NCBI RefSeq assembly: GCF_042685365.1
Contig: NZ_JBHUMY010000001.1
Location: 558,001-622,000, forward strand
Length of the DNA stretch: 64,000 nucleotides
Direction: 5' to 3'
DNA from: Paenibacillus_AP thailandensis
GTDB taxonomy: Bacteria; Bacillota; Bacilli; Paenibacillales; Paenibacillaceae
Below are positions 7,970 to 15,884 of the stretch, in pieces; position 1 is the first letter of the stretch, and each line of letters starts with the position of its first letter. Position numbers and translations under genes: made by a program. The notes below the pieces were generated by a model that made no database searches, was not told where the DNA came from, and was given only the letters and a program-made list of their open reading frames with translations.

Positions 7970-10255
7970 CTATCCTTCCGGATTTTCCAGCCTCATGAAA
8001 TATCCGTTGCCGCCGCCGATATAAAGCCCGCCCCGGTCGGCATTGATCATTCCGTTTCGCTGCTCGTTTTCGCGCAAATCCGGATAACCGAGAATGGTCA
8101 TGCCAACGCGTCCTTTGAACGCCCCGTCGCTTTTGCCGACCTGCAGTAAATCGGATCCGTATGGAAACAAAACCGTGTCTTTCAGAACAAACGGCCGTGC
8201 AGCGAGTGGGTAGCCGATGTCCTGAACCGGTTCGCTCCGTATCGGCATCCGCCAAACCGGTTTGCCGTCCGACAAGCGTAAGGAAGCAGGTGCCCCGTTC
8301 CATATAAGATATATACGGTTCCCTTCTATTGCCGCGCTCCCGCCTTTCCCTTCCAGCGACCAAAGCTTTCGCCCGGCGGAGCCGTCATAAAGCTCGGTGT
8401 ACGTCCGATTTTCATTATCCGGCCCAGCGCTTTGCCTCTCAATAAGCAAATAACCGTCGCCAATCGCCGTAACGCGCTCATCCTGCATCGGATAGCGGGA
8501 AAGCTCCTTTCCGCTCTGTAAATCAAGCCATACGAAATCGCGGCCGAGAAGCAGCCATTTGCGGCGTATGGGAGAAGGCCGGAATAGATCGATTTCCGGT
8601 TCCAGTACAAAGGATCCATAAACGATTTCCCGGAGAGCGGGCTCGATGTCTTCGAACGTCCATGCCGTTTTCCCCGTCATCGGGTTCAGCGCCAGCAACG
8701 TTCGGCCCTGAAGCGCAAGAACATAGGGAGCCCGCCAGCGGCTTCCGTTTAGCACCTCATACGTTTCGGAGAAACGCCTCTGCCATAAAATCGTTCCGTC
8801 CTTGTCGTTGATCGCCGTGATGCCGTCATTGCCATAAAAAACAATCGCGCCCTTCGTGCCCGCTATGCCGCTGTATTCCTCGTTCCAATCGTTGCCCGGC
8901 TCGTAAACCCATTTCACCTTTCCGTCCCGCAAGCCGACTTGCCGAAGGCGGGTAACGTATTCTTTTCGCCCGGGGTCATAGCGGGTCAGCACCGCCGCGG
9001 CATCGCCGGAGGCGGATAGAAGCGCGTCGCTCCCCCCGAAGCCGGCGTCGATCTGCCACAGCTTATCGCCCGATTCCCGGTCGACCGCAAATATGGCAGA
9101 AGCGTTATGCATTCCGCTGAAACCGCCGTCGTCGCCTTTCAAGAGCAGCGTATTCCCGTTTGCGCCCAGCAAAAAGTTGAAATTCAAATCATATTGCCGG
9201 CTCCACTTCACTTTCGGCCGCACCGACGGCGGGAAGGCGATGGCACGCCGTTCATATTGAAAAAGATCCCGGTAGAACGAATAACCTATATCTTCTTCTC
9301 CTCCCGAAGGCAGCAGCCACCTCACGCGCTCCAGCTTCCCCTGCTTGGAGAACGATGCGATCAAGTGGCCGTCCGGACGCTCATAACGCCAGCTCTCACC
9401 GGTCCGCAGCGGTTCCGGAGGACTGGTCAAGCTCTCGGACGGCTCGATTATATCGGGCTCCCCAAGCAGGACAGCCGCAGCCGCAGCCTCCATTCCGCGA
9501 TACAGCATCGCTTCCGTGAAATGTTTTGCCGTCCCGGTCGGCAAGGAGGAAGATGCCGCCATCAGCCCTTCTTGCAGCTTCTCTTCCTTCTGTACGTCTA
9601 CATCCCGAACCCACAGCAAATAGGGATACAAACGCCTTTCATCGGGATAAGGTCCGCGAGATTCGAGCATAAGGCCGATCCAATCGTTCCATCGCATGAC
9701 GGAGAACCATGCGTTGTCGTCTCCACCCAGCTTGCGGCTGCTATTCGGCGCGATATGCATATTCGACCCGGACTTCAGCCAAATGCGCGACGGATGAACG
9801 TAATAAGCCGTCCGCGCTTCATCCGAGGCATACCATGCGGGCAGCCATACATCTCCCTGCTCAAATGATTTTGCCGCTAGAAAATCGCCGGACGCTTCCG
9901 AAACCGTATAGACGTCTCCGACTTCGCCGTAGTCATCCGCCCCCTTATCGAGTACATCCGGATTGCCGAACCATACGGGAGCGGCAGCCTTCAGCGTAAC
10001 CGATTCGCCGGCCCGGAAAACCGCCGCTCCCTGAGACGCTATCGGTTCCGGCGAAGATAGGGGAAGCGTCGCAATTCCTGCAGCCGGATTCGAAAAAGGC
10101 GGGAGCGAATCGTTTGCCGTCTCCAGATACGTCTCGGACATTCTCCCGCCGCCCCAGTAATACCCGTTCCAAATCAAAATGGCGAGTGCCATAATAACAA
10201 ACAGTAAACGCGATACGAAACGCCGGCCCGTCATAGGAACCCAACCCGCTTTCAT
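7970..10255 (-). CDS. Membrane-anchored PQQ-like beta-propeller protein
   Basis: 761 residues. A single hydrophobic helix (about 16-34) suggests a signal anchor with the rest outside the cell. Residues about 75-200 look like one or two SH3-type beta domains (AGESVTLKAAAPVW, GDVYTVSEASGDFLAAKS). From about 340 on, repeated motifs of the kind D-G-K-x-x-W (SGDKLWQIDAG, DGKVKWVYEPG, DGTILWQRRFS, TGKTAWTFED, AGRKLWSLEG, DGKPVWRM) mark a quinoprotein-like propeller of about seven or eight blades. Such propellers often scaffold protein contacts; no PQQ-enzyme residues are evident. No convincing ribosome-binding site precedes the start, and only 51 bases separate it from allB, so it may be translated weakly or start at an internal ATG (10234). 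Confidence 0.7.
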   Translation of the reverse strand: MKAGWVPMTGRRFVSRLLFVIMALAILIWNGYYWGGGRMSETYLETANDSLPPFSNPAAGIATLPLSSPEPIASQGAAVFRAGESVTLKAAAPVWFGNPDVLDKGADDYGEVGDVYTVSEASGDFLAAKSFEQGDVWLPAWYASDEARTAYYVHPSRIWLKSGSNMHIAPNSSRKLGGDDNAWFSVMRWNDWIGLMLESRGPYPDERRLYPYLLWVRDVDVQKEEKLQEGLMAASSSLPTGTAKHFTEAMLYRGMEAAAAAVLLGEPDIIEPSESLTSPPEPLRTGESWRYERPDGHLIASFSKQGKLERVRWLLPSGGEEDIGYSFYRDLFQYERRAIAFPPSVRPKVKWSRQYDLNFNFLLGANGNTLLLKGDDGGFSGMHNASAIFAVDRESGDKLWQIDAGFGGSDALLSASGDAAAVLTRYDPGRKEYVTRLRQVGLRDGKVKWVYEPGNDWNEEYSGIAGTKGAIVFYGNDGITAINDKDGTILWQRRFSETYEVLNGSRWRAPYVLALQGRTLLALNPMTGKTAWTFEDIEPALREIVYGSFVLEPEIDLFRPSPIRRKWLLLGRDFVWLDLQSGKELSRYPMQDERVTAIGDGYLLIERQSAGPDNENRTYTELYDGSAGRKLWSLEGKGGSAAIEGNRIYLIWNGAPASLRLSDGKPVWRMPIRSEPVQDIGYPLAARPFVLKDTVLFPYGSDLLQVGKSDGAFKGRVGMTILGYPDLRENEQRNGMINADRGGLYIGGGNGYFMRLENPEG

Positions 10256-10304
10256 CCATTTATTTACTGTTAGACGAAGACGGTTTACAAAGGTTGCGGA
10301 TAAA

Positions 10305-10394
10305 CTTTAGGTTTGTATGATCCGGTCGGAAAGGGCGGCAGATGAACGCGAAGAAAACTGTCGAGTCGTGCCCGTTTGCGATACATCCGGCTTT
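10305..10394 (-). pseudogene. mqnC relic fused to the end of allB
   Basis: In a frame different from allB, the minus strand here reads GCIANGHDSTVFFAF then ICRPFRPDHTNLK, closely matching ECIANGYDSKGFLAF then ICWPFQPDNTNMK of the intact mqnC at 15885-17021 (about residues 238-267). A hand alignment without gaps against 16221-16310 gives about 66 identical bases of 90. Similarity stops sharply on both sides. It overlaps the last roughly 29 codons of allB, which read it out of frame. Confidence 0.7.
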
Positions 10395-11761
10395 ATCCAG
10401 CGCCCAGTCATGGGACCCGACGGACCGGCATCGGCTTCGTAAACGAACTTGCCGCGCAGCAGCGTCGCGGCCACCTTGCATTCAAACCGGAAGCCTTCGT
10501 ATAAGCTATGCGGATGCCGGTAATAGAGAAGGTCCCGGCTAAGCACATAAGAGCTTTCCGTATCGATAATGACCAAATCCGCTTCGAGCCCTTGCTCGAT
10601 CGCCCCCTTCCTCCCCCTCAGCCCGAAACGCCTTGCGGGGTTTTCGGATAGCAGCTTCGCCAATTGCGGAAGCGGAATGCCGCGTTTTTTCCACCCTTCG
10701 CCAATCATAAGCTCAAGCGTTTGCTGCGCGCCGGCAATGCCGCCCCATGGCCCAAAATAATTCCCGTCCGGCACGGCCTTGAGCTCGGGAGGACAAGGGG
10801 AGTGATCGGAAGCGATCATGTCGATGCGATCTTCCGCGATCAGCCTCCACATTTCCTCGCGCTCCTCGGCGCTTCTAAGCGGAGGGGAGCATTTGGCTTC
10901 TGAGCCGATGCGAACCGCATCTTCCGCCGTAAACGCCAAATAATGCGGGCACGTTTCCAGCGAAACGTCAAGCCCGCTTCGCTTCGCCTCCGTAATCAGG
11001 CGAACAGCCCCGGGCGTGCTGATATGGACAAAATGCAAGGAACAGCCTGTCTTCGCCGCCAGCTCCAACGCGTATCGCACGGCTTCCGTTTCCGCTTCGG
11101 GCGGGCGCGATTCCAAATAATCGCGCATCGTTACCGCTCCGGCCTGCTTTTTCGATTGAGCCAGCCGGGAGACGATAGGCTCGCTTTCGGCGTGCAGCGC
11201 CAATATACGGTCCATGGCTGCGATCGTTTCCATCCCTTCGACCAATGTACGGTGGTCCACGTTCAGGAAACTGCCTTCCCCGGTATCGGACGGCGCCGAC
11301 AGGAACGCCTTAAAACCCGCGACACCCGCTTCCGCGAGCGGACGCAAGTCGGCTGCGTTACCGGGAACAAGCCCTCCCCACAGCGCGTAATCGACGTATG
11401 AGCCGGAATCGGCCGCCGCCTTCAGCTTCAGCCGGAGCGCCTCCTCGGTTACGGTCGGGGGGATCCCGTTTAACGGCATATCGATAAACGTCGTGCACCC
11501 GCCTGCAGCAAGCGCCGCCGATCCCGTCTTGAATCCTTCCCAATGCCCGAGCCCGGGTTCGTCCAGATGGACATGGACGTCGATCGCACCCGGCATGACG
11601 AATTTGCCGGAGGCGTCGTACACCTCCTCCGCCAACATCCTGTCCAGCGAATCGGAAACCGCCGTTATGAGCCCCCCTTTAATGCCGATATCCGCAATGA
11701 CAACCCGATCCGGCAGCACAACGCGGCCTCCGGCAACAATAAGTTCCCACTCTTTAGTCAT
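10307..11761 (-). CDS. allB: Allantoinase (cyclic amidohydrolase)
   Basis: 484 residues; the start at ATG 11761 is set by GGGGAGGAGAT upstream. The sequence shows the metal-dependent amidohydrolase fold: DVHVHLDEPG near residue 60, GFKAFL with the lysine expected to be carboxylated, LHAESE, FVHIST and ASDHSPCP as metal and catalytic positions. The DMPLN segment and overall length favour allantoinase, which opens allantoin to allantoate, over dihydropyrimidinase. It is the last enzyme gene of an importer operon (ATPase, permease, binding protein, then allB). The final 29 or so residues (after TGRW) do not look like the family and read through a mqnC relic, so the natural stop was probably lost. 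Substrate could still be another cyclic amide. Confidence 0.85.
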   Translation of the reverse strand: MTKEWELIVAGGRVVLPDRVVIADIGIKGGLITAVSDSLDRMLAEEVYDASGKFVMPGAIDVHVHLDEPGLGHWEGFKTGSAALAAGGCTTFIDMPLNGIPPTVTEEALRLKLKAAADSGSYVDYALWGGLVPGNAADLRPLAEAGVAGFKAFLSAPSDTGEGSFLNVDHRTLVEGMETIAAMDRILALHAESEPIVSRLAQSKKQAGAVTMRDYLESRPPEAETEAVRYALELAAKTGCSLHFVHISTPGAVRLITEAKRSGLDVSLETCPHYLAFTAEDAVRIGSEAKCSPPLRSAEEREEMWRLIAEDRIDMIASDHSPCPPELKAVPDGNYFGPWGGIAGAQQTLELMIGEGWKKRGIPLPQLAKLLSENPARRFGLRGRKGAIEQGLEADLVIIDTESSYVLSRDLLYYRHPHSLYEGFRFECKVAATLLRGKFVYEADAGPSGPMTGRWIKPDVSQTGTTRQFSSRSSAALSDRIIQT

Positions 11762-11803
11762 TCTGTGATCTCCTCCCCGCTGATTTTCATCCTGACGCAA
11801 ACA

Positions 11804-11826
11804 GCCCCGGAGGTTAAAGCCGGGGC
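11804..11826 (-). terminator. Intra-operon hairpin between the binding protein gene and allB
   Basis: GCCCCGG (11804-11810) pairs with CCGGGGC (11820-11826) with a 9-base loop. On the minus strand only a weak TGTTTG follows, so it is more likely a partial terminator or RNA-stabilising hairpin than a full stop. Confidence 0.5.
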
Positions 11827-11840
11827 CGCCGCCAGCGCCG

Positions 11841-12959
11841 CTAAGGGGCAAGGCTCGAATCGATCTCCTTAAGCAAGCTCAAATCCATATAGGATGAAAC
11901 TTCGGGCACGGATTGAATATTTCCGGTAGACAGCAAATAATCCATGACGCCTTGGCCGTTGCTGCCGTTTAAGAAGGTGTCGCCCGCTTCCATCGTATAT
12001 ACGTTGCGGCTCATAATGTCCGTCAGCTCCGCCTCCGTCAAATGAAGCTCGGGCGCGAGCAGCTTGACCGCTTCCTCCCTGTTGTCGTTAATATAAGCGG
12101 TCGCCTTGTTTAAAGCCCGAAGAATGGCTTTAATCGTATTAGGATTTTTCGCCAAGTAGTCGTCCGTTGCTTGGATGGTCGTATGGACGCTCATCCAGTT
12201 GACGTCGCCTTGTTTCTCCGGCAGCTCCGACTTGGTGCCGCTGAACAGGAAATGGCCGCCCGCGTTGATCGCTTTCGTAATAAACGGCTCCCAAGCCGCC
12301 ATCGCGTCGATATCGCCCTTCTCGAGCGCAACGACCGCGTCGCTTGGCGCCAGATTCACGTACTTGATTTTGGAAGCGTCGACGCCAAGCTCCTTGGCCA
12401 TGTTGTCGATGGCGATTTTGACGTCAGCCCCGCTCGGAATGCCGATCGTTTTGCCCTCTAAATCCTTCGCGCTTTCGAGCACCAGGTCTTTACCGCCGAC
12501 GACGGCTTGCGTACCCGCGATTTGCGCTAGAGGAGCCACGATTTTAACGCCAATCCCGTTGGATTTCAAAATAATGTCCATAAAGTTCGTCTGAATGCTA
12601 ATAGGGGCGCTGCCTCCCGATACCATCGGGCCGATATCCGGACCGCTTTCGATCAGCTGGCTCGTTACGTCCAGTCCTTCTTCCTTGAAATAACCCAACT
12701 TGTCGGCAATAATTTGCTGCGACGATATTTGTGCGTCGCGAACTCCCACCAGCGTCACCTTCGTCGTTTCCAATTCCGGGGCGCCGGTCTCGGCGCTCGC
12801 AGACTCGGTCGGAGCCGCCGAGGCCGGAGACTCGGAGGATGCCGGGGTGTTACCACCCGAGCTGCTGCCCGCGTTTCCGCCGCATGCGGTTAAGGTTACC
12901 GTAAGAATAAGCGAAGCAATTAACGACAAGCCGAATTTTCTTTCCTTTTTCTTTACCAT
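11841..12959 (-). CDS. NMT1/SsuA-type substrate-binding lipoprotein
   Basis: 372-residue lipoprotein: signal peptide with lipobox LTAC (Cys about residue 26), a Ser/Ala/Glu-rich flexible linker to about residue 65, then a periplasmic-binding fold of the SsuA/TauA/NMT1 family (KVTLVGVRDAQIS, DKLGYFKEEGLDV, LEGKTIGIPSG, LEKGDIDAMAAWEP). These proteins bind sulfonates, taurine, thiamine precursors or cyclic nitrogen compounds. Because allantoinase follows in the same operon, allantoin or a hydantoin-like ring is the likeliest ligand (inference). The ribosome-binding site GGTGGAG is upstream and the permease gene ends 76 bases before it. Confidence 0.88.
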   Translation of the reverse strand: MVKKKERKFGLSLIASLILTVTLTACGGNAGSSSGGNTPASSESPASAAPTESASAETGAPELETTKVTLVGVRDAQISSQQIIADKLGYFKEEGLDVTSQLIESGPDIGPMVSGGSAPISIQTNFMDIILKSNGIGVKIVAPLAQIAGTQAVVGGKDLVLESAKDLEGKTIGIPSGADVKIAIDNMAKELGVDASKIKYVNLAPSDAVVALEKGDIDAMAAWEPFITKAINAGGHFLFSGTKSELPEKQGDVNWMSVHTTIQATDDYLAKNPNTIKAILRALNKATAYINDNREEAVKLLAPELHLTEAELTDIMSRNVYTMEAGDTFLNGSNGQGVMDYLLSTGNIQSVPEVSSYMDLSLLKEIDSSLAP

Positions 12960-13035
12960 GTCTCTCCACCCTCTACTCTTCTTTTTATGGTCTTGCCGGT
13001 AACAAAGCCGATTTCGCCATTGTTAAGCGCCGGGG

Positions 13036-13893
13036 TTATTTACCCAAGGCGTCGCGTATTCCTCCTTTCCGCCAAGACATCACCCTTCTCTCGACCAGCT
13101 TCAACAGCTGCGAGAACAGGCTGTACTCGAGGCCGATTAATACGATGGCCACAAACATGTTCGATATTTTAAAATAATTGCGGGCATCCACGATAATATA
13201 GCCAAGCCCCGAGCTGGCCCCCATCATTTCCGAAACGATGAGCGCCGAGAAAGCTAACCCGAGTCCTACCTGCGAACCGACCAAAATGTTCGGAATTGCC
13301 GAAGGCAATATGACCCGGGTGAAAATTTGCCGCTGCGAAGCCCCTAGGCTTGTGGCCGAACGGATGAGGAGCGGATTTACCGACTTAAGCCCATCAAGCG
13401 TATAGGTCAGCATTGGCACAAACGTCGTCCATGCGATCAGTAACACTTTCGGAAATTCTCCGATCCCGAACCAAATAATAAACAATGGAAGCAGCGCAAG
13501 CGCCGGTATCGGCCCCGTCAAATTCAGAAGCGGCGAAATCCAAAACTCGACAATCCGAAAACGGCTCATAAACATCGCGATGGCGATAGCAGTCACAGTG
13601 CCGAGCAGAAACCCTTGCGCGATGCGGAGTGTGCTGGACCATAAGCTGTCGGCGATGATACCGGTTTGCGCCAATTGCCATCCGTTACGAATGACTTCCG
13701 TCGGAGGCGGGAAAAACAGCGGATTAAACCAATGCGCCGCGATGTTCAAACGGGATAGAATTTCCCACAATAGAAAAATCGCGATATAAGGAACGAAGGA
13801 GCTGAACGTCCAAGTTTTGTTTTTGCCCCGGAGCTGCATTTGGGCGGAGTCGGCCGCTCCGGTCCGGCGGATTGCCGTTTTTGCTTGGCTCAT
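13036..13893 (-). CDS. ABC transporter permease (SsuC/TauC type)
   Basis: 285-residue inner-membrane permease with about six helices and the EAA-type loop (SATSLGASQRQIFTRVILPSA) that contacts the ATPase. Pattern and length fit the SsuC/TauC branch of nitrate/sulfonate/taurine-type importers. Its start overlaps the end of the ATPase gene by four bases (ATGA), indicating translational coupling. It works with the ATPase encoded upstream and the lipoprotein encoded downstream; the allantoinase linkage suggests uptake of a cyclic ureide or amide. Confidence 0.92.
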   Translation of the reverse strand: MSQAKTAIRRTGAADSAQMQLRGKNKTWTFSSFVPYIAIFLLWEILSRLNIAAHWFNPLFFPPPTEVIRNGWQLAQTGIIADSLWSSTLRIAQGFLLGTVTAIAIAMFMSRFRIVEFWISPLLNLTGPIPALALLPLFIIWFGIGEFPKVLLIAWTTFVPMLTYTLDGLKSVNPLLIRSATSLGASQRQIFTRVILPSAIPNILVGSQVGLGLAFSALIVSEMMGASSGLGYIIVDARNYFKISNMFVAIVLIGLEYSLFSQLLKLVERRVMSWRKGGIRDALGK

Positions 13894-14645
13894 GAGCTCA
13901 CCTCCTGTACCGCTTCTTCCTCCCCGTCCATCAGGACGGATTCGATCTCGGTCATCAGCCAGCCAAACCGGCTGTCGTGGAACGACCTCGGGTGCTTCAT
14001 GCCTACCTCAAGCACGGAGGCGATTTTGCCGTGCTTCATCACAACGACGCGGTCGCCGAGCGAAATCGCTTCGCTGATGCTGTGGGTGACGAACAGAACG
14101 GTGGGCTTGACCTCTCTGCATATTCGCAGAAGCTCGCGCTGCATGACGTCCCTGGTCAAAATGTCGAGCGCTCCAAACGGTTCGTCCATCAGCAGCATGT
14201 CGGGCCCGGCCGCCAGCGCTCTCGCGATTCCTACCCGCTGCTTCATCCCTCCGGACAACTCATGCGGATAATGCTTGGCATAGTCATCCAAGCCTACGAG
14301 GCTTAAATAATGCCGCGCGCGCTCTTTGGCTTCTTTTTTGTTCATCCCTTGCACTTCCGGGCCAAATGCGATATTGTCCAGCACGTTATACCACGGAAAC
14401 AAGGCATGCTCCTGGAACACGACCCCCCTCTGCTTCGACGGACCTTTGACCGGCTTGCCATCTACCGCAATCGTCCCGCTATCCGGGGCGATAAAGCCCG
14501 CTACCATGTTCAGCAGCGTCGATTTGCCGCACCCGCTATGCCCCAATATGCAAACCAACTCATGAGGCTTCACCGTCAAATGAATGTGATCCAGAACCGT
14601 CCTGCCGTTAAAGCTTTTGTTCACTCCGTCCACGACCAGTTGCAT
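13890..14645 (-). CDS. ABC transporter ATPase (SsuB/TauB type)
   Basis: 251 residues with all ABC motifs: Walker A GHSGCGKS (about 36-43), Q-loop VFQEHALFPW, signature LSGGMKQR, Walker B MLLMDEPFGALD and the switch histidine in LFVTHSI. It energises the permease encoded immediately downstream. First gene of the operon, with a strong AGGGAGGGG ribosome-binding site and a promoter/operator region in the 130 bases separating it from the GntR gene. Confidence 0.93.
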   Translation of the reverse strand: MQLVVDGVNKSFNGRTVLDHIHLTVKPHELVCILGHSGCGKSTLLNMVAGFIAPDSGTIAVDGKPVKGPSKQRGVVFQEHALFPWYNVLDNIAFGPEVQGMNKKEAKERARHYLSLVGLDDYAKHYPHELSGGMKQRVGIARALAAGPDMLLMDEPFGALDILTRDVMQRELLRICREVKPTVLFVTHSISEAISLGDRVVVMKHGKIASVLEVGMKHPRSFHDSRFGWLMTEIESVLMDGEEEAVQEVSS

Positions 14646-14710
14646 GGGTTACCCCTCCCTTTTGAGCTTTCGCCCCCGTTTCTCGATCTTGCTTACGTAA
14701 ATAATTGGAT

Positions 14711-14751
14711 ATTCTATTGCACTCGAAATTACATCCAAGATTGTATACAAT
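14711..14751 (-). promoter_or_regulatory. Promoter and palindromic operator of the importer-allB operon
   Basis: On the minus strand TTGGAT (14733-14738), a 16-base spacer and TAGAAT (14711-14716). Immediately upstream of the -35 is a perfect 12-base palindrome, ATTGTATACAAT (14740-14751), of the TNGTNNNACNA style used by FadR/FCD GntR proteins, one of which is encoded next door. Confidence 0.6.
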
Positions 14752-14775
14752 GCACTCCCAAAAAAAGGGGATCCT

Positions 14776-15450
14776 TCAGGCCAGCCGCGGCTTGAAAATA
14801 TCCGCAAGCGTGCCGGGCTCCTCCCAGCCTTCGCCGTAATCCAACGCTTCCTCCAGCTCTTTTAGATGAACGGCCATTAATCTGGCCGCTTTATCCTCAT
14901 CGCGCGACTGGATAGCGCCGAGAATGTCTTTATGATGGTGGCAATGCGTCGGTCTTCGTTGCCCGTAAAACGCGATAATGACGTAGGAGAGCGATACGAG
15001 CTCCTCCAAATATTTGCTGTAATACGAGTTGCCGGACAGCTGCGCGATCCGGATATGGAAATCGCCCGAGATGCGGAGCGCTCCGAACAAATCGCCGCGG
15101 CCGTTCGCCTCCATCTCATCCTTCAGCATTTGTTCCAGCTGCTTGCGCTGGGTTTCGTCCATTGTGCGGCATAACCGTCTGATGGCGGCGTCTTCCACCA
15201 CCCTTCTCATTTCGAATACTTCCTTCGATTCGCTGACGGTTGGGCACCATACGAAAGTGCCTTTGTAAGGAACGACAGATACAAGCTTTTCCGTCGCAAG
15301 CCGCCGAAAAACGTTACGCACCGGCGTGCGGCTTACCCCAAAAGACTCCGCGATCACCTCTTCAACCAGCTGCATGTTCGGACGAAGTCTCTGGTCAATA
15401 ATGGCTTCCTTAATGGCTTTATAAATTTCCGCTTCGGAAGGCGGGATCAT
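14776..15450 (-). CDS. GntR-family regulator, FCD (FadR-like) subfamily
   Basis: 224 residues from ATG 15450, set by GAGGAGGAATC upstream. The N-terminal winged helix (about 5-70) has IAESFGVSRTPVRNVFRRL as the recognition helix region. The C-terminal FCD ligand domain shows the helix starting MRRVVEDAAIRRL and histidines in SGDFHIRIA, HCHHHKDIL and MAVHLKELE that usually bind a metal and help hold a carboxylate effector. It lies upstream of, and in the same direction as, the importer-allantoinase operon and is the obvious candidate to bind the palindrome at 14740-14751. Effector unknown; allantoate or another ureide acid is possible. Confidence 0.88.
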   Translation of the reverse strand: MIPPSEAEIYKAIKEAIIDQRLRPNMQLVEEVIAESFGVSRTPVRNVFRRLATEKLVSVVPYKGTFVWCPTVSESKEVFEMRRVVEDAAIRRLCRTMDETQRKQLEQMLKDEMEANGRGDLFGALRISGDFHIRIAQLSGNSYYSKYLEELVSLSYVIIAFYGQRRPTHCHHHKDILGAIQSRDEDKAARLMAVHLKELEEALDYGEGWEEPGTLADIFKPRLA

Positions 15451-15828
15451 TGTCGATTCCTCCTCGCGCTGCCGCGCTTTGATCTGCCTCCATGGTAAAA
15501 CAGCGATACCTTCACGTAAATATACATAACGCAAATTCCGCCCGTTTTAGTGAAGCCTAACGAATAATACCGCTTACATTTAGCGGATTGCACAATAAGA
15601 GGTTCTAATTTTGATGAAAATATAACATTTTTATGACACAAAACTAACACCGATACTTAGGTGGCCGTCAGACACTTTTACTCGGACAGGTCAAAGCGTG
15701 CCGAATTATCCGGCTCCTGCCAAAAACGGATCGTCTGTCCGCTACCAGCGACCGGCGGTTTATCCTTATCCAAGCAGCGGATCGGCGGCTCATCCTGTCC
15801 TCCGGGAATTCGCCCGGCGAAATATGCG
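15451..15828 (-). other. Intergenic region upstream of the GntR gene
   Basis: About 380 bases with no supported gene. It should contain the GntR promoter. A small inverted repeat (CCGCT/AGCGG around 15570-15586) lies in an AT-rich patch and might be an autoregulatory site, but no clear -35/-10 pair was found. Confidence 0.4.
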
Positions 15829-15869
15829 AAAAAAGGCATCTCATCCGGGATAGCCCGATGAGATGCCTT
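15829..15869 (-). terminator. Terminator after mqnC
   Basis: AAGGCATCTCATC (15833-15845) pairs perfectly with GATGAGATGCCTT (15857-15869); on the minus strand the stem is followed by a T run. Confidence 0.92.
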
Positions 15870-15884
15870 GTGTCCATAATTGTA

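Noticed and set aside
10260..10481. 73-codon minus-strand frame considered as a small gene
   Set aside because: Only its middle resembles a protein, and that part is a fragment of mqnC; there is no start signal, so it is treated as a relic.
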